Assembly (NCBI GenBank): GCA_946531975.1
Contig: CAMNAY010000034.1
Coordinates: 1-10,815 of the forward strand
DNA length: 10,815 bases
Source: an uncultured Ruminococcus sp.
GTDB taxonomy: Bacteria; Bacillota; Clostridia; Oscillospirales; Ruminococcaceae
Reading direction: 5' to 3'
The notes under the pieces are model-generated. The model saw only the letters and a list, made by a program, of their open reading frames with translations, was not told the DNA's origin and did no database searches. Position 1 is the first letter of the stretch; every line of letters begins with the position of its first letter. The position numbers and the translations under genes were made by a program. Below, piece after piece: positions 6,204 through 10,815 of the stretch.

Positions 6204-7406
6204 ATGCTGAAAGGGAAAACCGTCGTGCTTGCCGTCACGGGAAGCATTGCCGCATATAAGATTCCGAACCTTGTCCGGATGCTCACAAAGCAGCACTGCA
6301 ATGTGCAGGTGCTGATGACGCAGAACGCGACGCAGTTCATCAATCCGATCACCTTTGAAACGCTGACCTCGAACAAATGCCTGATCGACACCTTTGACCG
6401 CAATTTTCAGTACAGCGTCGAGCATGTCGCGCTGGCAAAGCAGGCAGATGTCGTAATGGTCGCGCCGGCTTCTGCAAATGTCATCGGGAAGATCGCGTGC
6501 GGCATCGCGGACGACATGCTGACAACAACAGTCATGGCATGCCCCTGCAAAAAAATCATCGTTCCGGCGATGAATCACAATATGTATCACAATCCGATCG
6601 TGCAGGACAATCTGAAACGGCTCGCATCATTCGGCTATGAGATCGCGCAGCCGGACACGGGCAGACTCGCGAACGGCGATATCGGTGACGGCAGAATGCC
6701 GGAGGAAAGCGTGCTGTATCAGTACCTTCTGCGGGAAATCGCCTGTGAGAAGGATCTCGCAGGAAAGAAGGTTCTGGTGACTGCGGGCGCGACGCGTGAG
6801 GCACTCGACCCTGTGCGGTTCATCACAAACCACTCCTCCGGAAAAATGGGCTGTGCCCTTGCACATGCCGCCATGCTGCGGGGTGCAGAGGTCACGCTGG
6901 TCGCCGCACACATGGACGTTGCACCGCCGCTGTTTGTCGAGACTGTTCCGGTTGTCTCGGCACAGGATATGTTCGAGGCAGTGACCACCCGCGCTGCGGA
7001 TGCCGATATCATCATCAAGGCAGCGGCAGTCTCGGACTACACCCCCGCTGTCGTCGCCGATCACAAGATCAAGAAAGCGGACGGCGGTCTCAGCATTGAG
7101 ATGCAGCGCACACAGGATATTCTCAAATATCTCGGCGCACACAAGCGCGAGGGGCAGTTCCTCTGCGGCTTCGCCATGGAAACCGAAGATCTGCTGGAGA
7201 ATTCCCGCAAAAAGCTCACCGCGAAGAACTGCGATATGATCTGCGCGAACAGTCTGCGCACGGAAGGTGCCGGCTTCGGTACGGACACGAATGTCATCAC
7301 CGTCCTCACGCCGGACGGCGTCTGCGAGCTGGAGAAAATGACCAAGGAACAGGCTGCGCACGCCATTCTCACGCGCATTGCCGCTGCCGGAAACGCCGGA
7401 CAGTAA
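6204..7406 (+). CDS. coaBC: bifunctional CoaBC: phosphopantothenoylcysteine decarboxylase / phosphopantothenate-cysteine ligase
   Basis: This 400-residue protein joins cysteine to 4'-phosphopantothenate (CoaB, residues about 185-400) and decarboxylates the product to 4'-phosphopantetheine with FMN (CoaC, residues about 1-180). CoaC motifs: GSIAAYK at 13-19, catalytic H74 in SVEHVALAKQAD, PASANVIGKIACGIADD at 88-104, and PAMNHNMY at 121-128 with N124. CoaB motifs: AGATREALDPVRFITN at 194-209 followed by SSGKMG, AAAVSDY near 273-279, and KIKK at 288-291. Oddity: the conserved ACGD motif that carries the catalytic cysteine (Cys158 in E. coli) reads A-N-G-D at 156-159, codon AAC, with the following GDGRM intact. 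GGAGG at 6192-6196 lies seven bases before the ATG. It is divergent from panT-coaX, and an unknown membrane gene follows after 24 bp. Confidence 0.95.
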   Translation: MLKGKTVVLAVTGSIAAYKIPNLVRMLTKQHCNVQVLMTQNATQFINPITFETLTSNKCLIDTFDRNFQYSVEHVALAKQADVVMVAPASANVIGKIACGIADDMLTTTVMACPCKKIIVPAMNHNMYHNPIVQDNLKRLASFGYEIAQPDTGRLANGDIGDGRMPEESVLYQYLLREIACEKDLAGKKVLVTAGATREALDPVRFITNHSSGKMGCALAHAAMLRGAEVTLVAAHMDVAPPLFVETVPVVSAQDMFEAVTTRAADADIIIKAAAVSDYTPAVVADHKIKKADGGLSIEMQRTQDILKYLGAHKREGQFLCGFAMETEDLLENSRKKLTAKNCDMICANSLRTEGAGFGTDTNVITVLTPDGVCELEKMTKEQAAHAILTRIAAAGNAGQ

Positions 7407-7425
7407 AACGCTGCCAATGACTGAC

Positions 7426-7431
7426 AGGAGG
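7426..7431 (+). promoter_or_regulatory. consensus Shine-Dalgarno with no canonical start at the proper distance
   Basis: AGGAGG at 7426-7431 is a perfect site. Five and eight bases after it are ATC codons (7437 and 7440), in frame with the following long reading frame. The only canonical in-frame start, GTG at 7431, overlaps the last base of the site itself. Confidence 0.7.
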
Positions 7432-7979
7432 TGTCCATCATCGAAGCACTGGAAAAATTCTTTTCGATCATTCTCGGTATTTTCATCGGAATTGCCATCG
7501 GCATCTGGTTTCTCGTCCGTGCGGTTCTGCGGCTCATCATCGGCATTCTCCGCGGGCTGATCTGCCTGCTCATTCCCCCGCTGCGCTATAAGCTGCGGCT
7601 GCGATGGATGCTCCGCGATGCCGTTCACGGAGACAAAGCGCGGCTTCATACCGGCATTTTCAGCACAGAGGAGCTGAAGGGTGCCGAAACCGACACCGTT
7701 TTTCTGCGCATGCGGCAGTGTATGGACACATACCGTTCGCAGAAGCGCCGCCGTCGCGGAAGAAATTCTGTGTATGATGAGACGGACCGGCTGTATCCGG
7801 AATTCGTCAAGCAGTTCACACTTGCTGCGGAAACTGTTGATTTCAGCCGCATCCGGCTCTATGACCCGCAGGTGCATCCGGCTTTCGCCACGATGCGCAA
7901 AGCGGTTGCAGGCACAGAGGAGCTGCTTGCCAGACAGGAGGAGGCACTGCCGCCGGAGGTCTTGCAGCAGCAGTCATAA
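7431..7979 (+). CDS. unknown membrane protein with N-terminal glycine zipper, downstream of coaBC
   Basis: I do not recognise this protein. From the GTG at 7431 it is 182 residues. Residues 10-50 are strongly hydrophobic, with a GxxxGxxxG pattern at G16, G20 and G24 and a few arginines (R30, R34, R41) that could split it into two segments or a hairpin. Residues 51-182 are polar, with a basic patch KRRRRGR at 105-111 and a Glu/Gln-rich end; this part is probably cytosolic. The start is uncertain: the frame opens after a TGA at 7422-7424, GTG 7431 is buried in the Shine-Dalgarno, ATC codons at 7437/7440 are ideally spaced, and the next ATG (7608) would remove the whole membrane region. It lies 24 bp after coaBC and before a terminator, so it is the last gene of that operon. 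No function is offered. Confidence 0.75.
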   Translation: MSIIEALEKFFSIILGIFIGIAIGIWFLVRAVLRLIIGILRGLICLLIPPLRYKLRLRWMLRDAVHGDKARLHTGIFSTEELKGAETDTVFLRMRQCMDTYRSQKRRRRGRNSVYDETDRLYPEFVKQFTLAAETVDFSRIRLYDPQVHPAFATMRKAVAGTEELLARQEEALPPEVLQQQS

Positions 7980-7983
7980 CAGA

Positions 7984-8020
7984 AAAAGCGGAGATCAGCT
8001 CAAGACCGATCTCCGCTTTT
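7984..8020. terminator. bidirectional intrinsic terminator
   Basis: A perfect 13-bp stem, AAAAGCGGAGATC at 7984-7996 with its complement at 8008-8020 and an 11-nt loop. TTTTGTTTTT follows on the plus strand, and the A-run on the left serves the minus strand. It ends the coaBC operon and the GNAT transcript; the GNAT stop codon (8025-8027) lies directly next to it. Confidence 0.93.
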
Positions 8021-8024
8021 GTTT

Positions 8025-8678
8025 TTATCCGATTGTCGAGTGGCTGTAAATGTAGAATTTCTCCTGACTTGGCATCCATGCCGGTTCCTTCGGCGGGAAG
8101 CTCCGGTCAAATTCTGCTGCCTTCTCAGGCGTAATCAGCGTCGGAGCATCGCTCTCCCGGTAAATCAGGCGCTTGCTGCCGTCCAGTACGCCGGGCTTCA
8201 GCTCCTTCACCAGCAGTGCTGTCGGGAAGACGCCGCCCTCCAGACAGATCTGATAGCGCTTGCAGCTCTTGAAGCCGCTGCATACATAGTTCTCCGGATT
8301 TCCGTAAATCACAACCGTGTCATAGCCAAGGCGCAAAGCAGCCTCTGCGGAATGCGAAATCAGCATTTTCCCAAGCCCGCGGCGCTGATAATCCGGATGC
8401 ACAGAGATCGGTCCGAACGAAAGAATCTCTTTGCGGGTTCCGGCTTCATCCTCCAGCCACGAACGCAGGTACATGATGTTCGCGACGATCGTGTCACCGT
8501 GCGTGATGACGAATGCCAGCTCCGGAATGAAATCCGCATGTTCACGCATGATATGCACAAAATACGGCTCATCACAGCCGGGCTTATAGACATTCCAGAA
8601 CGCTTCGCGCGTCAGTTCCTCGACAGCGCGGTAATCAGCGCGCTGCTCCAAACGAATAAAAAACTCCTGATTGTTCAT
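8025..8678 (-). CDS. GNAT family N-acetyltransferase
   Basis: This 217-residue protein has the GNAT acetyl-CoA site: ISVHPDYQRRGLGKMLI at 91-107, with Q98/R99-R100-G-L-G forming the pyrophosphate loop. The segment LSFGPISVHPDYQ resembles the COG3153 (YhbS-like) branch, and EAFWNVYKPGCDEPYFVHIM near 25-44 is a branch-like N-terminal region. The acceptor is unknown; proteins, small amines or a toxic compound are all possible. A 3' extension of about 80 residues past the GNAT core lacks a motif I can name. ATG 8678 was chosen over an in-frame ATG 21 codons upstream (8741) because AGGAGG at 8688-8693 lies nine bases before it and the upstream codons overlap a leader hairpin. It has its own strong promoter and a long structured leader, so it is probably regulated after initiation. 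Confidence 0.9.
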   Translation of the reverse strand: MNNQEFFIRLEQRADYRAVEELTREAFWNVYKPGCDEPYFVHIMREHADFIPELAFVITHGDTIVANIMYLRSWLEDEAGTRKEILSFGPISVHPDYQRRGLGKMLISHSAEAALRLGYDTVVIYGNPENYVCSGFKSCKRYQICLEGGVFPTALLVKELKPGVLDGSKRLIYRESDAPTLITPEKAAEFDRSFPPKEPAWMPSQEKFYIYSHSTIG

Positions 8679-8709
8679 TTTTGTTTTCCTCCTGTAATTG
8701 TCCGGCATT

Positions 8710-8750
8710 ACGGGAGGCTTGTGTTGAGATTGAATTCGCAAACCTCCCGT
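8710..8750 (-). promoter_or_regulatory. hairpin in the 5' leader of the GNAT gene
   Basis: Read on the transcribed minus strand, ACGGGAGGTTTG (8750-8739) pairs with CAAGCCTCCCGT (8721-8710) over 12 bp, including one G-U pair, around a 17-nt loop. On the plus strand the same position would be a C-A mismatch, so the structure fits RNA of the GNAT transcript better than a DNA palindrome. No T-run follows, so it is not an intrinsic terminator. Its second arm contains CCUCC, complementary to the gene's Shine-Dalgarno at 8688-8692. Confidence 0.6.
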
Positions 8751-8811
8751 TTACGCTGCAATCTCAGGTCGGCTGTTCTGATACAAACAACGATCTCCTT
8801 TATCATCAATT

Positions 8812-8826
8812 TGCCGGTATCCGGCA
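8812..8826. repeat. palindrome at the GNAT transcription start
   Basis: TGCCGG-TAT-CCGGCA, a perfect 6-bp inverted repeat around three bases, covers the expected start point near 8825. It could be an operator or form a hairpin at the very 5' end of the RNA. A further TGCCGGA on the minus strand at 8707-8701 repeats its first half close to the Shine-Dalgarno. Confidence 0.5.
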
Positions 8827-8831
8827 CATTC

Positions 8832-8860
8832 AGTATAGCACAGACGGCTCCGTTTGTCAA
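8832..8860 (-). promoter_or_regulatory. near-consensus promoter of the GNAT gene
   Basis: On the minus strand TTGACA (8860-8855), 17-bp spacer, then TATACT (8837-8832) with an upstream TG (extended -10). This is the strongest promoter in the window. Its -35 begins two bases after the queF stop. The start near 8825 leaves a leader of about 147 nt. Confidence 0.87.
8841..8856. repeat. inverted repeat in the spacer of the GNAT promoter
   Basis: CAGACGGCTCCGTTTG is a 16-bp inverted repeat with one mismatched pair (arms CAGACGG and CCGTTTG around CT). It fills most of the space between -35 and -10, where a bound repressor would block polymerase. Operator role is inference. Confidence 0.4.
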
Positions 8861-8861
8861 G

Positions 8862-9356
8862 TCAGCGGTTATTGACCGGCTCCGGATAGAGGTCGTGGTG
8901 CGTCAGGCGCTCCCACGCGACCTGCTCCCATTTGGTTCCGGGCTTGCCGTAGTTGCAGTAGGGGTCGATCGAAATGCCGCCGCGGGGCAGAAATTTGCCC
9001 CAGACTTCGATATATGCGGGATCCATCAGCCTGATGAGGTCGTTCATGATGATGTTCACGCAGTCCTCATGGAAATCGCCGTGATTGCGGAAGCTGAACA
9101 GATACAGCTTCAGCGATTTGCTCTCGACCATGCGGATGCGCGGGACATACGAAATGTAGATCGTCGCAAAATCCGGCTGACCGGTGATCGGGCAGAGGCT
9201 CGTGAACTCCGGACAGTTGAATTTGACAAAGTAGTCACGGCCGGGGTGCTTGTTCTCGAAGGTTTCCAGCACTTCAGGGGCATAGTCCGCCGGGTATTTT
9301 GTATGCTGATTGCCGAGAAGGGTCATGCCCTCCTGCTCTTTATTCCGTTCACTCAA
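8862..9356 (-). CDS. queF: NADPH-dependent 7-cyano-7-deazaguanine reductase QueF
   Basis: This 164-residue enzyme reduces the nitrile of preQ0 to the amine of preQ1, the free base inserted into tRNA on the way to queuosine. It is the short, Bacillus-like type and is close to my memory of B. subtilis QueF in length and order. C55 in FTSLCPITGQPD forms the thioimide with the substrate, D62 is the proton donor, the NADPH-associated motif ESKSLKLYLFSFRNHGDF runs 78-95, and H96/E97 bind the base. The start is a TTG at 9356 with GGGAGG at 9365-9370, eight bases upstream; an internal ATG ten codons later would remove residues that match the Bacillus protein. It is the last gene of the folE-queC operon, 18 bp after the 71-aa gene. 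No clear terminator follows, so some transcripts may run into the GNAT leader. Confidence 0.96.
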   Translation of the reverse strand: MSERNKEQEGMTLLGNQHTKYPADYAPEVLETFENKHPGRDYFVKFNCPEFTSLCPITGQPDFATIYISYVPRIRMVESKSLKLYLFSFRNHGDFHEDCVNIIMNDLIRLMDPAYIEVWGKFLPRGGISIDPYCNYGKPGTKWEQVAWERLTHHDLYPEPVNNR

Positions 9357-9364
9357 TTTCGGTT

Positions 9365-9370
9365 CCTCCC
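9365..9370 (-). promoter_or_regulatory. Shine-Dalgarno site supporting the TTG start of queF
   Basis: GGGAGG on the minus strand, eight bases before TTG 9356. There is no competing ATG or GTG in frame at a suitable distance. Confidence 0.78.
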
Positions 9371-9374
9371 TGTG

Positions 9375-9590
9375 TTAAATTCTGCCGACGATTTTCAGGT
9401 AACGGACAACGGCGTTCAGAATGTCGTGGTAAACATCCTCCATGCCTTCCGGTACAAGGATTGACTGGTCTTTGGTATCGCAGATAAATGATACCGGTCT
9501 GCCCTGATAGGTTCCTGCAACGCCGTGCATCACGTCACCGATCAGCTTGACGGTATCGGGCTGCACCTCAAAATGGGCTGCATCAGACAT
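9375..9590 (-). CDS. small unknown protein within the preQ0/preQ1 operon
   Basis: I do not recognise this 71-residue protein. It is soluble, slightly acidic, and appears mixed alpha/beta: an N-terminal SDAAHFEVQPDTVKLIGDV, a central TYQGRPVSFIC with the only cysteine at C37, and a C-terminal helix DVYHDILNAVVRYLKIV. It has no metal-binding cluster, signal peptide or membrane segment. It is too short and lacks the histidines to be QueD, and lacks the cysteines of QueE. It is almost certainly translated: AAGGAG at 9598-9603 lies seven bases before its ATG, and the start overlaps the queC stop by eight bases. It sits between queC and queF, the enzymes that make and use preQ0. A helper or regulatory role is possible but unsupported. 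Confidence 0.82.
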   Translation of the reverse strand: MSDAAHFEVQPDTVKLIGDVMHGVAGTYQGRPVSFICDTKDQSILVPEGMEDVYHDILNAVVRYLKIVGRI

Positions 9591-10293
9591 CGGGGTTCTC
9601 CTTTCCGCTGACCGGCGTCAGTGCGGGGTCAGCAATGCCGTTTGCTGCGAATGCCGCCGCACGGTCCCGGCAGGTGCCGCAAAGGCCGCAGGGCTTTTCG
9701 CCGCCCTCATAGCAGCTCCATGTCAGATGATAGGGCGCGTGCAGGCGCAGACCCTCTGCCACGACATCCGCCTTTGTCTTCCCGACAAACGGTGCTTCAA
9801 CGCGGAGCTGCTGTCCGCTGCCGAGGAAAATGGCGCGGTTGATCGCGTCATTGAATTCCTGACTGCAATCGGGGTAGGCATTACCCGCGGCATCGTCCGC
9901 ATGTGCGCCGTAGTAAATGACCTCGCAGCCGTGTGAGAGCGCGATGCTCGCCGCCGAGGACAGGAACAGCCCGTTCCGGAACGGCACATAGGTCGAGACC
10001 GGTTTGCCGTCTGTCTCACTGAGCTGCTCGGCATAGGATTCCTTCGGGATTTCGGCGCTGCTGCCCTTGAGCAAAGAGCAGTCGGAGTCCGCGAAGATCG
10101 CGGCGAGGTCGAGCGTTTGCAGCTTCACGCCGTAATATGCGGCAACTGCCTTTGCCGCGTCGATCTCCTTCGTGTGCTTCTGTCCGTAGCTGACGGACAG
10201 TGCAAGCACCTCATCCGCGCCGTACCGTTCGGCTGCCAGCGCCAGACAGGTCGTGCTGTCCAGTCCGCCGCTGAATAAAACCAGTGCTTTCAT
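9583..10293 (-). CDS. queC: 7-cyano-7-deazaguanine (preQ0) synthase QueC
   Basis: This 236-residue ATP-dependent enzyme converts 7-carboxy-7-deazaguanine and ammonia to preQ0. The PP-loop SGGLDS is at 8-13, SVSYGQKH at 33-40 is a family signature, and VPFRNGLFLSSAA at 103-115 is typical. The zinc site is complete: C194, then C202, C205 and C208 in CGLCGTC. Length is normal. The ATG at 10293 shares one base with the folE stop (TAATG), and GGAGGG at 10303-10308 lies inside folE, so the two are translationally coupled. The 3' end overlaps the next gene by eight bases. queD and queE, which supply its substrate, are not in the window and may lie further upstream of folE on this strand. Confidence 0.96.
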   Translation of the reverse strand: MKALVLFSGGLDSTTCLALAAERYGADEVLALSVSYGQKHTKEIDAAKAVAAYYGVKLQTLDLAAIFADSDCSLLKGSSAEIPKESYAEQLSETDGKPVSTYVPFRNGLFLSSAASIALSHGCEVIYYGAHADDAAGNAYPDCSQEFNDAINRAIFLGSGQQLRVEAPFVGKTKADVVAEGLRLHAPYHLTWSCYEGGEKPCGLCGTCRDRAAAFAANGIADPALTPVSGKENPDV

Positions 10294-10815
10294 TATTTGA
10301 CACCCTCCGTAATCAGTCTTTGCAGGTTCCAGTCCTCGCGGAATTTCCCGCAGAAGGTCTGTGTCACGGTTCTTGCGGAGGCATTGCGGATGCCCCGCGC
10401 CGTCATGCAGCTATGCGTTCCGGCGATGACCACGCCGACATCCTGCGAGCCGATCGCTTCCGTCATGATCTCGGCAATATCCGAGCCAAGCCGCTCCTGT
10501 AGCTGAAGCCGCTTCGCCGCAAGGTCGCAGATGCGTGCGATCTTGCTCAGCCCGATGACCTTGCCGTTCGGGACATATGCCACATTCACCGACATATCGT
10601 ACATCAGCGCCATGTGGTGTTCACAGTAGGAGAACACCTCAATATCACGTATAACGACCGGTCCGGCGTTTTTCGGCGCATCAAACCGCTTATTGAACAT
10701 CTGCGCAATATCGTGATTGGAATATTGGATTCCCGCGAAGATTTCCCCGTACATCCTTGCAACACGCGCCGGAGTCTCGATGAGTCCCTCTCTGTCAGGA
10801 TCCTCTCCGAGCGCG
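10293..10815 (-). CDS. folE: GTP cyclohydrolase I FolE, N-terminus outside the window
   Basis: The frame runs off the right edge: about 173 residues are visible of a family length near 190, so only the first 15 or so are missing. The visible part begins ALGEDPDREGLIETPARVARMY, the family's standard opening; an ATG at 10754 inside it is not the start. The enzyme converts GTP to 7,8-dihydroneopterin triphosphate. The zinc ligands are present in SYCEHH and in THSCMTARG, and the C-terminal FREDWNLQRLI is typical. The product feeds folate synthesis and, through QueD, deazapurine synthesis; its position just ahead of queC with a one-base overlap ties this copy to the queuosine route. A second folE copy for folate elsewhere in the genome is possible. 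The operon promoter is outside the window. Confidence 0.95.
   Translation of the reverse strand, partial: ALGEDPDREGLIETPARVARMYGEIFAGIQYSNHDIAQMFNKRFDAPKNAGPVVIRDIEVFSYCEHHMALMYDMSVNVAYVPNGKVIGLSKIARICDLAAKRLQLQERLGSDIAEIMTEAIGSQDVGVVIAGTHSCMTARGIRNASARTVTQTFCGKFREDWNLQRLITEGVK

Noticed and set aside
5995..6204. N-terminal extension of panT by 70 codons
   Set aside because: It covers the promoter and leader; AAGGAGG directly precedes ATG 5994 and the S-component homology begins there.
6627..7877. A 416-codon open frame on the minus strand
   Set aside because: It is antisense to coaBC and the membrane gene, has no ribosome binding site I can see, and its product has the Arg/Asp/Cys-rich look of a shadow frame.
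8679..8741. N-terminal extension of the GNAT protein by 21 codons
   Set aside because: No ribosome binding site at 8741, and AGGAGG with nine-base spacing marks ATG 8678.
8708..8860. Known riboswitch (preQ1, guanidine, THF or T-box) in the GNAT leader
   Set aside because: I looked for their conserved cores, particularly preQ1-I because of the neighbouring que genes, and found none.
8019..9464. A 481-codon open frame on the plus strand
   Set aside because: It runs antisense through the GNAT gene, its promoter and leader, and queF, all of which have strong family motifs. The translation is rich in Arg, His and Ile with no recognisable domain. Low stop frequency in GC-rich DNA explains it.
1..10815. 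New defence island, prophage, transposon or CRISPR
   Set aside because: No nucleases, integrases, transposases, repeats with spacers or toxin-antitoxin pairs are visible; the genes are metabolic and evenly composed.

Overview
The window looks like chromosomal DNA from a GC-rich anaerobic Firmicute of the Ruminococcus/Oscillospiraceae type. This is inferred from four things: a secreted plant-wall galactanase carrying a C-terminal dockerin (the cellulosome plug found in Ruminococcus and Clostridium), Gram-positive style AGGAGG ribosome binding sites, a Bacillus-type short QueF, and a CoaX (type III) pantothenate kinase beside an ECF-transporter substrate subunit. Codon use and GC content read as even throughout. 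I see no insertion sequence, prophage, CRISPR array, tRNA or rRNA.

Layout from left to right. (1) Positions 1-936 (+): the end of a KtrB/TrkH potassium channel subunit, then its RCK partner KtrA, closed by a bidirectional terminator. (2) Positions 987-2367 (-): a CysK-like cysteine synthase and, translationally close behind it, a small C_GCAxxG_C_C cysteine-rich protein, from a near-consensus promoter. (3) Positions 2524-4565 (+): a single-gene unit for a secreted GH53 endo-beta-1,4-galactanase with a CBM61-like module and dockerin. (4) Positions 4581-7979: a coenzyme A block. panT-coaX run leftward and coaBC runs rightward from a shared 209-bp divergent promoter region; a glycine-zipper membrane protein of unknown function follows coaBC. 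(5) Positions 8025-8860 (-): a GNAT acetyltransferase with a strong promoter and an unusually long (about 147 nt), structured 5' leader. (6) Positions 8862-10815 (-): a preQ0/preQ1 (queuosine precursor) operon, folE (cut by the window edge) - queC - unknown 71-aa gene - queF, with overlapping or near-touching reading frames.

How the genes work together. PanT would import pantothenate, CoaX phosphorylates it, and CoaBC turns 4'-phosphopantothenate into 4'-phosphopantetheine using cysteine; the cysteine synthase nearby supplies that amino acid, although it is under separate control. FolE makes dihydroneopterin triphosphate, which feeds QueD and QueE (not in the window); QueC then makes preQ0 and QueF reduces it to preQ1.

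Most of the window is ordinary core metabolism. The points I would look at again are: CoaBC has Asn where the family has its catalytic Cys; the gene after coaBC has a perfect Shine-Dalgarno but no ordinary start codon at the right distance; the GNAT leader has a 12-bp hairpin whose second arm could also pair with the Shine-Dalgarno; and an unrecognised 71-aa gene is wired tightly into the preQ0 operon. I found no clear new defence or mobile system.
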